From G965227875 sp965227875 (GTDB lineage Bacteria; Pseudomonadota; Alphaproteobacteria; Rhizobiales; JAJFHC01), in NCBI GenBank assembly GCA_965227875.1, contig OZ245783.1, forward strand, positions 2,604,001 to 2,668,000: 64,000 nucleotides of DNA, written 5' to 3'. The notes beneath the pieces were generated by a model. The model was not told where the DNA came from and searched no databases. It worked only from the letters and a program-made list of their open reading frames with translations. This document shows, piece by piece, positions 41,727 through 50,275 of the stretch. Each line of letters starts with the position of its first letter. Position 1 is the stretch's first letter. The position numbers and the translations under genes were made by a program.

Positions 41727-42542
41727 ATGAACGAAAACGCAGCATTGTCACAGGCACAGACCGGGCCGGCGGCCGCAACCGACTACGCCGTGAAGATGAG
41801 CGGCCGGAACGTCGACGTGTTCTACGGCGACAAGCAGGCTCTGTTCGGAGTGAACCTCGACGTTCGCCGCAACCAGGTCACGTCGCTCATCGGACCGTCC
41901 GGGTGCGGCAAGTCCACTTTCCTGCGGTGCCTGAACCGCATGAACGACGTCATCGACATCTGCCGGATTGAAGGCGAGATCTGCCTCGACGGGCACGACA
42001 TCTACGATCCCGACATTGATGTGGTCGAGTTGAGGGCCCGGGTGGGCATGGTCTTCCAGAAGCCCAATCCCTTTCCGAAGTCCATCTACGACAACGTGGC
42101 CTATGGTCCCCGCATCCACGGCATTGCCGACAAGGGCGCGGAACTCGACGAGATCGTGGAGACCAGCCTGCGCCGTGCCAGCCTCTTCGAAGAGGTCAAG
42201 GACCGCATGAACGAGCCCGGCACCGGACTGTCCGGCGGCCAGCAGCAGCGCCTGTGCATCGCCCGCGCCATCGCGGTCAATCCGGAAGTCATCCTCATGG
42301 ACGAGCCGTGCTCCGCGCTCGACCCCATCGCGACGGCCCGGATCGAGGAACTGATCGACGAACTGCGCGAGAACTACACCATCGCGATCGTCACCCATTC
42401 CATGCAACAGGCCGCGCGTGTCTCCCAGCGTACCGCCTTCTTCCATCTCGGCGTGCTGGTCGAGGAAGGCGATACGGACCAGATTTTCACCAATCCCGTC
42501 GACAAGCGCACCCAGGACTACATCACCGGCCGATTCGGCTGA
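41727..42542 (+). CDS. pstB: Phosphate ABC ATPase PstB
   Basis: 271 residues. Walker A GPSGCGKST, the PstB-specific FLRCLNRMNDVI, Q-loop MVFQKPNPFPKSIYDNVAYG, signature LSGGQQQR, Walker B VILMDEPCSALDPIAT and switch VTHSMQQA are all intact. The end HPGL-like tail reads DKRTQDYITGRFG, as in other PstB proteins. It powers PstCA and is followed by phoU. Confidence 0.96.
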   Translation: MNENAALSQAQTGPAAATDYAVKMSGRNVDVFYGDKQALFGVNLDVRRNQVTSLIGPSGCGKSTFLRCLNRMNDVIDICRIEGEICLDGHDIYDPDIDVVELRARVGMVFQKPNPFPKSIYDNVAYGPRIHGIADKGAELDEIVETSLRRASLFEEVKDRMNEPGTGLSGGQQQRLCIARAIAVNPEVILMDEPCSALDPIATARIEELIDELRENYTIAIVTHSMQQAARVSQRTAFFHLGVLVEEGDTDQIFTNPVDKRTQDYITGRFG

Positions 42543-42571
42543 TCCCCAGAGCCGTCAGGAGATCCGAGCTT

Positions 42572-43291
42572 ATGAGCGAGCACAGCGAGCATATTGTCAG
42601 CGCCTACGAGGAAGAACTCATCGACCTCGGGCGGCGCATCGCCGAAATGGGCGGCCGGGCCGAGACCGCGCTGGCGGATGCCATCGACGCCTTGCAGAAA
42701 CGCGACCAGGAGAAGGCCCAGCGCATCATCGAGGGCGACGCCAAGATCGACGCCAGCGAGCGCGACATCGAGGAAAGGGCGATCTCCATCATCGCGCGGC
42801 GTCAGCCCATGGCGCTCGACCTGCGCGAAATCATGGTCGCCATCCGCATCTCGTCGGACCTTGAGCGTATTGGCGACCTTGCCAAGAACATCGCCAAGCG
42901 GACCCGTGCGCTCGAGGGCGCGCAGCCGATGAAGATCATCCACGGGCTCGGACATATGGGCCAGATGGCGCTCGGCCAGGTCAAGAACGTGCTCGACGCC
43001 TATAGCGACCGGGACGCCGACCGCGCCATGCAGGTATGGAATGACGACGAGGAGATCGACGATCTCTACAACTCGCTGTTCCGCGAACTTCTGACCTACA
43101 TGATGGAAGACCCGCGCAACATCAGTCTTTGCACGCATCTCCTGTTCGGGGCGAAGAATATCGAGCGCATCGGAGACCACGCCACAAACATTGCGGAAAA
43201 CATATATTATCTGGTGCATGGCGAGACGATTTCCGACGAGCGGCCCAAGGGCGATATCACGAGCATGACGCAGGTCGACTACGCCAAGTGA
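42572..43291 (+). CDS. phoU: Phosphate-signalling protein PhoU
   Basis: 239 residues from the ATG at 42572, with caggagat upstream. It is all helical with two PhoU repeats, each holding the metal-binding pattern: RISSDLERIGDLAKNIAKR in the first and LFGAKNIERIGDHATNIAEN in the second. PhoU links Pst transport state to PhoR and restrains both. It lies between pstB and phoB. Confidence 0.95.
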   Translation: MSEHSEHIVSAYEEELIDLGRRIAEMGGRAETALADAIDALQKRDQEKAQRIIEGDAKIDASERDIEERAISIIARRQPMALDLREIMVAIRISSDLERIGDLAKNIAKRTRALEGAQPMKIIHGLGHMGQMALGQVKNVLDAYSDRDADRAMQVWNDDEEIDDLYNSLFRELLTYMMEDPRNISLCTHLLFGAKNIERIGDHATNIAENIYYLVHGETISDERPKGDITSMTQVDYAK

Positions 43292-43337
43292 CCGTGTGGC
43301 GGCTCGGACGGTGCAAGTCAGGAACCAGGTAAGGCCC

Positions 43338-44039
43338 ATGTCAGCTTCTGTTCTGATCGTCGAAGACGAAGAACCGCTCTCCATTCTGCTCCGGTACAAC
43401 CTGGAGGCGGAAGGATTTCTCGTGGCGGCGACGGCGAATGGCGAGGAAGTCGAAACCCTCGTCGAGGAGCGCCGGCCCGAACTCATCCTGCTCGACTGGA
43501 TGCTTCCGGGTCTGTCGGGAATCGAGATCTGCCGCCGCCTGCGCTCGCGCGACGACACGCGCGACATTCCCATCATCATGCTCACCGCGCGCGGCGAGGA
43601 GAGCGAGAGGATCAGGGGTCTGGCGACGGGCGCGGACGACTACGTGGTCAAGCCCTTCTCCGTACCCGAGCTCATCGCGCGGGTGCGCTCGGTGCTCCGG
43701 CGCTCCAGCCCCGAGGCGATCGCCGACCTGCTGCAGGCGGGTGACATCGAACTCGACTGCACGCGCCAGCGGGTCACCCGCGGCGGACGCGACCTGCAGC
43801 TGAGCCCGACGGAATTCCGTCTTCTGGAACACCTCATGCGCAGCCCCGGCCGCGTCTTCAGCCGCAACCAGCTGCTCGACGCGGTGTGGGGGCAGGACAT
43901 CTTCGTCGACGACCGCACCGTCGATGTGCATGTGGGACGGCTGCGCAAGAACCTGAACCGCGGCCGCAAGCCCGATCCGATCAGGACTGTCCGCGGCACC
44001 GGATACGCCTTCGACGAAAGGTTCGGCAAGGGCCGCTAG
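43338..44039 (+). CDS. phoB: Phosphate-regulon response regulator PhoB
   Basis: 233 residues from the ATG at 43338. The receiver domain has acidic pocket EDEE (9-12), phospho-acceptor Asp53 in LLDWMLPG, and the conserved Lys in VVKPFSVPELIAR. The OmpR-type winged helix follows: LSPTEFRLLEHLMRSPGRVF and DDRTVDVHVGRLRKNL. It is the partner of PhoR and closes the operon. Its recognition sites should include the box at 37665-37693. Confidence 0.95.
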   Translation: MSASVLIVEDEEPLSILLRYNLEAEGFLVAATANGEEVETLVEERRPELILLDWMLPGLSGIEICRRLRSRDDTRDIPIIMLTARGEESERIRGLATGADDYVVKPFSVPELIARVRSVLRRSSPEAIADLLQAGDIELDCTRQRVTRGGRDLQLSPTEFRLLEHLMRSPGRVFSRNQLLDAVWGQDIFVDDRTVDVHVGRLRKNLNRGRKPDPIRTVRGTGYAFDERFGKGR

Positions 44040-44234
44040 CGCCCCGCCTTCCGCAAAGACCGGCGTGCGGTCCGTCCGAACCGGCGCAGCCCTCGGCCAT
44101 GCGTAGCGCGAGGCGGCCCCGGCACGGCCCCCGTACCGAGACATCGCCCCCTGACCCGGTCCCGCCTTGCCGTCGCCGCCGGACGCAGGTCCGCGGGCCG
44201 CCATGGTTCGGGAAGTGCCTGCAATTTCCGGGGA

Positions 44235-44262
44235 TTGCACTGTCGCCGTTCGTCTGTAGCAT
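44235..44262 (+). promoter_or_regulatory. Candidate sigma-70 promoter for the 44292-48148 pair
   Basis: The -35-like ttgcac (44235-44240) and -10-like tagcat (44257-44262) are 16 bp apart. They would start a transcript about 20-25 bases before the ATG at 44292. It is the only promoter-like pair I see in the 250-bp gap after phoB. Confidence 0.4.
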
Positions 44263-44291
44263 GTACCCCGCTGTTCATTGGAGGGGGCACA

Positions 44292-44630
44292 ATGGAGAAC
44301 ATCGTCCGTATTTTCGAAGAGGACTGGGGCCGTCCGCCGTCCACCGGTCCTTCCGCGCCGACCGGTCCGCGGAAGACGCAGCGATGCGAACTCAGGGTCG
44401 TGTCGAACCGGATCACCGCACGGGAAATCATCAGCCAGAGGCTTTCGCAGGAAGAGCGCGACGACACTGGCAGTTCGGAAGAGGCCGCCCGTGTCGCCGA
44501 GGCCTTCGACAAGCGCCGCCTCGTCATCCTGGTCGACGGGGTGCAGGTCATGTCCCTGGATGACAGGTTCGAGCTCGACCGCGAGACCGACGTGACCTTC
44601 ATCCGTCTCTATCCGCTGAAGGGAGGCTGA
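44292..44630 (+). CDS. Small beta-grasp (ubiquitin/MoaD/ThiS-like) protein ending in Gly-Gly
   Basis: 112 residues with ggaggggg before the ATG at 44292. Residues 1-30 are Pro/Gly-rich. From about residue 31 the pattern is strand (CELRVVSN), strand (RITAREIISQRL), helix (62-74), then strands LVILVDGVQVM and TDVTFIRLYPLKGG at the very C-terminus. MoaD and ThiS end in a strand followed by P-x-x-G-G or P-L-A-G-G, and ubiquitin in LRLRGG, so this tail is the expected reactive end of a sulfur-carrier or protein-modifier fold. The stop lies two bases before the DUF4132 gene. No adenylating enzyme is near. The fold call is from pattern only. Confidence 0.6.
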   Translation: MENIVRIFEEDWGRPPSTGPSAPTGPRKTQRCELRVVSNRITAREIISQRLSQEERDDTGSSEEAARVAEAFDKRRLVILVDGVQVMSLDDRFELDRETDVTFIRLYPLKGG

Positions 44631-44632
44631 AG

Positions 44633-47600
44633 ATGAGCGAGGAATTCGATCCCGCGATCGTCGAACGGCTCCAGGAGGCCGATCTCGACAACGGTCTCGT
44701 CGATACCGGTTTCGACGTCTTCGACCGCTGTGCAAACGCCAATGCGAGCGATGACCGGTTCTTGTCGGACGACGAATGGCAGGAGAAGTTCGGGAGCCAG
44801 ATTGCCGAACTGGATCGCCTGCGGCCCCATGAACGCGGGCGGGCGTTTCTCCTGTCCCTCGGCGTCCTGAAGCGGCTTGGTTACGACCGGGGTTTTCCCC
44901 ATCACGGCATCGGGCTGATGTGTCTGCGCATGGCCCATCATCTGGCCGGGCCTCACATGGTCATGGAACCTGCCGTGTCGCGTCTCGCCTGCGGCCCGTA
45001 CGGCTTCTGGCTGACGTCGGAAAACTTCGACATCCGGCTCGACAACGTGTTCAGGGCCGTGGTGGCGGGCAAGAGATACGGGGATGCGGACGAGTACGCC
45101 GCCACGCTCCAGGCCCTGTCGGAGATGGACTTCGCAAACGCGTCGACCACACCGTACTGGGACATGGTCCCGGTTGTCGATCAGGTCGAAAAGCAGCTCG
45201 GCCGGGATCCGCGGGCGCACGTCTACATGAAGTACTTCAAGGCAGTATGGGAACCGATCCTGAGGCACCTTCACGAGATCCACGAGAATGTCGATCCGGT
45301 CATCGCCAACCACCTGGCGCGATACACCGCCGCCAATCCGGACTTGATGTACGGCGGATTGAGCTCTGACCTGGAAGGCCTTCCGGAGGAACGCCGGCAG
45401 CGCGTCCTGCGCGATTTCCTCCGGATCAATCGGTATTTCTCGCAACACGAGGATCTTCGCGGGCTGCTCGCGCGGGCCTATCGGGACAACCGGCTGAACG
45501 TCACGCGACGGATCGACCTGTTCCTGAAGGCCGTGGAGAGCGCGGCCCGCAGGATCGCCGCGTCCGGTATCGCGGTCCCCCGGGACGAGGAAGCGGAATT
45601 CCTGCGCGAGCTCGGCGTCAGTCTCGCCGGCGAACCGTTTCCGTTTCCCGATTTCGGCTTTCTCCGAAGCGACGAGGTGGTCGAAGAGATCTTCATGGCG
45701 CTCCCGGAGAACGACCCGGAGATCGCCGGGGTCCTGGAGGAGAACCCGGAACTCCTGCCGCTCTACAAGCGCTATGTCGGCTGGTCCGACGAGCAGCGGA
45801 AGGCCTATCACGAGACCTACCTGGCGAGATTGACGGATCATTTCAGGGCCACCTTCCCGACGGAGATTTCGCGCGGCACCTATCTCGAGACCGGCCGGCA
45901 CGAAGGGCTCTTCGCCGGGCGCGCCGGCCGGGCGGGCCCGGCTTTCTTTTCACAGGTCGAATATGCCGGCCCCGACGAACTGCGGTTCCGGCCCATACTC
46001 GCCGTCGGGCTCATCACGGATCTCTATAACGGTCTGCGGGCGGGCGCCGACATCGGCGCTCACGTCGCGCCGGCCCGGGCTTTCGCGGCCTATCTGGCCG
46101 ATCTCGACATTCAGCGGAACCGCGCGAGGATCCGGCTGGAAGCCGGTGGCGCGGATGTTGACGACGAAGAGGTGGACGCTCATATCGAGATGTTCGAAAT
46201 CGTCCGCAAGGCGGTGCCCTGGCATGTGCGTTACCTGGACAACCTCCTCGACTTCACGGCTGAGGAGCGCGAGGCTCTGTTCCGGTTCGAGGAACGCGTC
46301 GCGGAAGGGACCGACCAGCCGAAACCGTCGAAGAAATGGCTGGCGGATATCGCGCCGGTGGCGGAAGCCTTCGATACCGACCTGTTCACGAGGCGGCTGC
46401 GCACCTACGATCCCCATTGCGGTTTCATTCCCAGCGAGATGGCGGATGCCGAGCAGGAGCTGATGAAAGGCTTCGTCTGGGCCGCGGCCTTCCAGCCGGC
46501 CGCTGCCGTCGCGCAGCCGCTCGCCGACCTGGCGAAACGCAGCTACCGGGCGCTGCCTGAGAGAGGCATTGCGGGCGAGAAGATCGGCAACGCGTGCGTC
46601 CTCGTCCTCGAGGGGCTGCCCGACGGTCTCGGCGCGCCGCTGCTGGCGGACATCGCCGGCAAGGCGACCCAGGCGAAGGTGAAGAAGAGGCTGAACGATG
46701 CGCTCGACCGGGCCGCCGCCAAGGCCGGTCTCGACCGTGCCGGTCTCGATGAAATGCTGGTGCCCGACCACGGGTTCGGGCCGGACGACACGAAGGAGGT
46801 GGAGGTCGGCGATCACGTTGCCGTTCTCGAGCCTGGAGACGCGTTCAAGGTGACGGTGCGCTGGCAGGCCCCCGGCGGCAAGACGCTCAAGTCTCCGCCG
46901 AAGGCCTTGCGCGAGTCCAGCGCCGACGAGGTAAAGGCGGTGCGTGACCTCGCCAAGGAGGCGGAAGCGGATTTCCGCGCACAGTCAACACGCATCGAGC
47001 GGACCTTCCTGTCCGGCGAGGGCTGGGACCATGCGCATTGGCGTGAACACTACGCGGAACACGGCACGGTCGGCCCCGTTGCGCGGCGTCTCGTCTGGAA
47101 AGCATCGGACGGTACGGGCCACGTGACGGTTCTGCCCACCGCCGGCGGCTGCGAGGACATGTCGGGCCGGGCCGTCGATTGCACCGGCAGGCGCATGTCG
47201 CTCTGGCATCCGGTCGAGGCGGACGCCGGTGAGGTGTCCGGCTGGCGGGATCGGCTGGGCGAGCTCGGCATCGTCCAGCCCTTTCGGCAGGCCTGGCGGG
47301 AGACCTACCGGGTCACCGACGCCGAACGCGAGACGGGACATTACTCGAACAGGTTCGCCGGGCACATCCTGCGCCAGCACCAGATGATGGCGCTTGCCGG
47401 TGCGCGGGGATGGCGCGCCGTGCACCGCATGTCCGCCGACATCGAGAACGACGAACCGATGTACATCGCGGCGCCGGAGCAGGGCGTCTATGCGGAGTTG
47501 TGGACGGACGTCGACGAGGACGGGGAAACCGTGTCGTCCGGCGCCTATGTCCATGTCGACACGGACCGGGTCGCGTTTCACAATCTGCTTGAGGGCGACG

Positions 47601-48148
47601 GGACCCTGAGTGGCCGGACAAAGAGGGGCGAGCCGCTGTCGGTCGATGACGTGCCGCCGGTGGTCTTTTCCGAGATCATGCGCCACTGCGACCTTTTCGT
47701 GAGCGTGGCGTCGATCGCGCTGGTCCCCGACTGGATGGACCGGGGCGCGGATGCCGGGCATCCCGGCGCCTTCGGAAGCCGTTCGCGGGCCTACTGGACG
47801 CAGGCCAACAATGCGGATCTCGGGGAGTTCGCGACCGTCCGGCGCGGTGTTCTGGAGCAGATCGTGCCGTCGCTCGACGGCGGGCGCGGTGTGTTCGAGC
47901 TCGACGGCAATTTTCTGCGCGTGAAGGGAAAGCTCCGCGAGTACCGCATCCACATCGGCTGGGCGGGCGTCTTTCGCGAGCCGGACAGTCGGCATGTCTG
48001 CATCGTGCGTGCAACGGAAAAACCGCCCGCGGCGCTGGCGGTTCCGGTCGAGACCGACGAAACGCTCGGCCTCATCCTGTCCAAGGCCCTCATGCTCGCG
48101 GAGGACGACCGGATCGAGGATCCGGTCATCGCGGAGCAGATACGGTAG
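44633..48148 (+). CDS. DUF4132 (MolR/YehI-family) giant protein
   Basis: 1171 residues with agggagg ideally placed before the ATG. Residues 1-800 are mostly helical with no motif I can name. The DUF4132 domain starts near 800: RRLVWKASDGTGHVTVLPTA, then VDCTGRRMSLWHPVEADAGE, FRQAWRETYRVTDAERETGH and FAGHILRQHQMMALAGARGW to about 925. The C-terminal part ends LREYRIHIGWAGVFREPDSR and LGLILSKALMLAEDDRIEDP, also typical of the family. The WGR domain found in many relatives is absent. E. coli MolR and YehI belong to this family, but its chemistry is unknown. It is tightly coupled to the Gly-Gly protein upstream. Confidence 0.85.
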   Translation: MSEEFDPAIVERLQEADLDNGLVDTGFDVFDRCANANASDDRFLSDDEWQEKFGSQIAELDRLRPHERGRAFLLSLGVLKRLGYDRGFPHHGIGLMCLRMAHHLAGPHMVMEPAVSRLACGPYGFWLTSENFDIRLDNVFRAVVAGKRYGDADEYAATLQALSEMDFANASTTPYWDMVPVVDQVEKQLGRDPRAHVYMKYFKAVWEPILRHLHEIHENVDPVIANHLARYTAANPDLMYGGLSSDLEGLPEERRQRVLRDFLRINRYFSQHEDLRGLLARAYRDNRLNVTRRIDLFLKAVESAARRIAASGIAVPRDEEAEFLRELGVSLAGEPFPFPDFGFLRSDEVVEEIFMALPENDPEIAGVLEENPELLPLYKRYVGWSDEQRKAYHETYLARLTDHFRATFPTEISRGTYLETGRHEGLFAGRAGRAGPAFFSQVEYAGPDELRFRPILAVGLITDLYNGLRAGADIGAHVAPARAFAAYLADLDIQRNRARIRLEAGGADVDDEEVDAHIEMFEIVRKAVPWHVRYLDNLLDFTAEEREALFRFEERVAEGTDQPKPSKKWLADIAPVAEAFDTDLFTRRLRTYDPHCGFIPSEMADAEQELMKGFVWAAAFQPAAAVAQPLADLAKRSYRALPERGIAGEKIGNACVLVLEGLPDGLGAPLLADIAGKATQAKVKKRLNDALDRAAAKAGLDRAGLDEMLVPDHGFGPDDTKEVEVGDHVAVLEPGDAFKVTVRWQAPGGKTLKSPPKALRESSADEVKAVRDLAKEAEADFRAQSTRIERTFLSGEGWDHAHWREHYAEHGTVGPVARRLVWKASDGTGHVTVLPTAGGCEDMSGRAVDCTGRRMSLWHPVEADAGEVSGWRDRLGELGIVQPFRQAWRETYRVTDAERETGHYSNRFAGHILRQHQMMALAGARGWRAVHRMSADIENDEPMYIAAPEQGVYAELWTDVDEDGETVSSGAYVHVDTDRVAFHNLLEGDGTLSGRTKRGEPLSVDDVPPVVFSEIMRHCDLFVSVASIALVPDWMDRGADAGHPGAFGSRSRAYWTQANNADLGEFATVRRGVLEQIVPSLDGGRGVFELDGNFLRVKGKLREYRIHIGWAGVFREPDSRHVCIVRATEKPPAALAVPVETDETLGLILSKALMLAEDDRIEDPVIAEQIR

Positions 48149-48160
48149 GGAACCGGGTGA

Positions 48161-48181
48161 CCTGCCACGGCCGGCGGCAGG
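48161..48181. terminator. Possible shared terminator between DUF4132 gene and gcrA
   Basis: The arms cctgcc (48161-48166) and ggcagg (48176-48181) flank a 9-base GC-rich loop in the 48-bp gap between the two convergent genes. There is no U-run, so it is a weak candidate. Confidence 0.35.
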
Positions 48182-48196
48182 CAGATCGGCGTGCGA

Positions 48197-48709
48197 TCAG
48201 CCCTGCGCGGCCTTTTTCTGCCTGCGCCGGTCGACCGGCTGGTAGGCGATCGCCGCATGGTGCGGGCAGTAGGGCATGCCCGTCGAAGGCTTGCGGCCGC
48301 AGAAATGGAAGTTCTCCGTGCCCGGGTCGCCGATCGGCCACTTGCAGGTCTGCTCGGTCAGCGTGAGGATGGTCTTGCGCTCGCCCGGCGGAGACTCGAT
48401 CTCGTGTATGGTCGCCGGTTCGGGCGCCGGCGCGGTCTCCACCTCGGCTTCCGGTTCCACCTTGAGGGCGGTGTTGCCGGCCGAACGAAACGAACTCACG
48501 TTGGAGGGATGGCTCGGTGCCCGCGTCTTGCGCGGCCGCGGCCGCGCCGTGCGGGTAGGGGTGGCGCGCCCCGACAGGCCAAGCCGGTGGACCTTGCCGA
48601 TCACCGCGTTCCGGGTGACCCCGCCCATGCGCGTCGCAATCTGGCTGGCGCTCAGGCCTTCCGTCCAGAGTTTCTTGAGCAGTTCCACGCGTTCGTCTGT
48701 CCAGGACAT
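48197..48709 (-). CDS. gcrA: Cell-cycle regulator GcrA
   Basis: 170 residues from the ATG at 48709, with aagggg upstream; a GTG at 48715 is an alternative. The N-terminus MSWTDERVELLKKLWTEGLS and SQIATRMGGVTRNAVIGKVH is the conserved GcrA DNA-binding region. A variable Arg/Pro/Thr-rich linker follows, and the C-terminus holds the RNA-polymerase sigma-contact region with CKWPIGDPGTENFHFCGRKP. In Caulobacter, GcrA works with sigma-70 at promoters with CcrM-methylated GANTC sites. Five GANTC sites lie just upstream of this gene. Confidence 0.95.
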   Translation of the reverse strand: MSWTDERVELLKKLWTEGLSASQIATRMGGVTRNAVIGKVHRLGLSGRATPTRTARPRPRKTRAPSHPSNVSSFRSAGNTALKVEPEAEVETAPAPEPATIHEIESPPGERKTILTLTEQTCKWPIGDPGTENFHFCGRKPSTGMPYCPHHAAIAYQPVDRRRQKKAAQG

Positions 48710-48733
48710 TGTCACCCCTTGATGGCCGCATTT

Positions 48734-48787
48734 GAATCCGACTTGGAGCGACTCGGACTCCTCTCCCCGTCACCGAATCGCCGATTC
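48734..48787. promoter_or_regulatory. Cluster of five GANTC (CcrM) sites upstream of gcrA
   Basis: GANTC occurs at 48734 (gaatc), 48750 (gactc), 48756 (gactc), 48775 (gaatc) and 48783 (gattc), five times in 54 bp where chance predicts about one per 256 bp. The sites begin 25 bp upstream of the gcrA start, within its promoter region. CcrM methylates this motif in alphaproteobacteria, and GcrA itself reads it, so methylation-state control of gcrA is likely. Confidence 0.8.
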
Positions 48788-48969
48788 AGCCATTTCGGGT
48801 CCAGCTTGGTCGCGAGACGCTATATGTCGTGGTTAATGACCCGTAAACTACAATATGCCCTGACTCCGGCGCAACCTCATTTCGGAAGCGTCACGGTGTT
48901 TTCCCCAGAATTGCGGAATGCCCCGCGAACCTCTGCTGATCCGCGGAAAACCGCCGTCGGCGGCAGGAA

Positions 48970-48999
48970 TTGACAGGTTTTGCGAGATAATCTTATATG
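48970..48999 (+). promoter_or_regulatory. argD: Sigma-70-type promoter for argD
   Basis: A perfect -35 box ttgaca (48970-48975) is followed by ttatat (48993-48998, 17-bp spacer) or tatatg (48994-48999, 18 bp) as -10. Transcription would begin near 49006, giving a leader of about 65 bases that contains the hairpin at 49019-49049. Confidence 0.7.
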
Positions 49000-49018
49000 A
49001 CCCTGCTTTTGTGGAGCT

Positions 49019-49049
49019 GCCGCCGCCGATCCGGTCGGGCGGCTTTTTT
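49019..49049 (+). terminator. Intrinsic terminator or attenuator in the argD leader
   Basis: gccgcc and ggcggc form a GC-rich stem around gatccggtcg, directly followed by six T residues (49044-49049). The form is that of a rho-independent terminator, but it lies between the argD promoter and its ATG at 49070. It could be an attenuator for argDF or the end of a short RNA. Confidence 0.7.
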
Positions 49050-49069
49050 GCTTTGATCTGGAGAAAACG

Positions 49070-50272
49070 ATGATTACGCCGGTATTGCCGACCTACGCAC
49101 GGTTCGACCTTGCCTTCGAGAAAGGCGAAGGGTCTTGGCTGATTGCGGAGGACGGGCAGCGATTTCTCGACTTCGGATCCGGCATCGCGGTCAACGTTCT
49201 CGGCCACGCGCATCCGCATCTCGTGGAGGCGGTCAAGGCCCAGGCCGAGAAGCTCTGGCATACGTCGAATCTCTACAGGATTCCGGGGCAGGAACGCCTG
49301 GCGGAACGGCTTGTCGCGTCGACGTTCGCAGACACCGTCTTTTTCACCAATTCCGGCGCGGAAGCCATGGAATGCTCCATCAAGATGGCCCGCAAGTATC
49401 ACGCGGCGGGCGGCCATCCCGAGCGCTACGAACTGATCACCTTCGAAGGCGCGTTCCACGGCCGCACGCTGGCCACGATCGCCGCCGGCGGCCAGGAGAA
49501 ATACCTAGAAGGTTTCGGGCCGGCGACGCCGGGTTTCGTCCAGGTTCCGCCCGGCGACATCGACGCGGTCAAGGCGGCGGTCGGCGAACATACGGCCGGC
49601 ATCCTCATCGAGCCGATCCAGGGCGAAGGCGGCATTCGGGCGTTCGGGCCGAACTTCCTCAAGCAGCTTCGCGCGCTTTGCGATGAACATGGCCTGCTTC
49701 TCGTGATGGACGAGGTCCAGTGCGGCATGGGGCGCACCGGGCGCCTCTTCGCGCATGAGTGGGCGGGCATCGCACCCGACATCATGGGCGTGGCCAAGGC
49801 CATCGGCGGCGGTTTTCCGCTCGGCGCCTGCCTCGCCACCGAAGAAGCCGCGCGCGGCATGGTGGCCGGCACGCACGGCTCCACCTATGGCGGAAACCCG
49901 CTCGCCATGGCGGCCGGGAACGCGGTTCTCGACGTGATTCTGGAAGACGGTTTTCTCGACACGGTCAACGACACCAGTCTGCGGCTGACCCAGAAGCTGG
50001 CGCGCATCGCGGACGAGTACCCGGACGTCATCGAGGAAGTCCGCGGCCGGGGGCTTCTGCTCGGTCTCAAGACGAAAGTGCCCAATACCGACCTCGTCGC
50101 GGCGCTCAAGGAACGCGGCATGCTCGTGGTCGGCGCGGGCGACAATGTGGTGCGCCTCCTGCCGCCGCTCAACGTGACGCCGGAAGACATCGACGCGGCG
50201 CTCGAGCGCATCGAAGGCGCATGCGCCGCGCTGCAGGCCGCCGCCAGGGCTCCTGCGGAAGCGGGAGCCTGA
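49070..50272 (+). CDS. argD: Acetylornithine aminotransferase
   Basis: 400 residues with tctggag before the ATG. The class III aminotransferase features are clear: LDFGSGIAVNVLGHAHPHLV, FFTNSGAEAMECSIKMARKY, EPIQGEGGIRAFGPNFLKQL, VMDEVQCGMGRTGRLFAHEW and the PLP lysine in MGVAKAIGGGFPLGACL (near residue 243). The N-terminus MITPVLPTYARFDLAFEKGE matches alphaproteobacterial ArgD. It makes N-acetylornithine in arginine synthesis. argF starts 3 bp downstream. Confidence 0.95.
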   Translation: MITPVLPTYARFDLAFEKGEGSWLIAEDGQRFLDFGSGIAVNVLGHAHPHLVEAVKAQAEKLWHTSNLYRIPGQERLAERLVASTFADTVFFTNSGAEAMECSIKMARKYHAAGGHPERYELITFEGAFHGRTLATIAAGGQEKYLEGFGPATPGFVQVPPGDIDAVKAAVGEHTAGILIEPIQGEGGIRAFGPNFLKQLRALCDEHGLLLVMDEVQCGMGRTGRLFAHEWAGIAPDIMGVAKAIGGGFPLGACLATEEAARGMVAGTHGSTYGGNPLAMAAGNAVLDVILEDGFLDTVNDTSLRLTQKLARIADEYPDVIEEVRGRGLLLGLKTKVPNTDLVAALKERGMLVVGAGDNVVRLLPPLNVTPEDIDAALERIEGACAALQAAARAPAEAGA

Positions 50273-50275
50273 GCG

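Noticed and set aside
44292..44630. Genuine MoaD or ThiS of the molybdopterin or thiamin pathway
   Set aside because: The N-terminal extension and the absence of moaE, moaA, thiG or thiF nearby argue against it; only the fold and tail pattern are shared.
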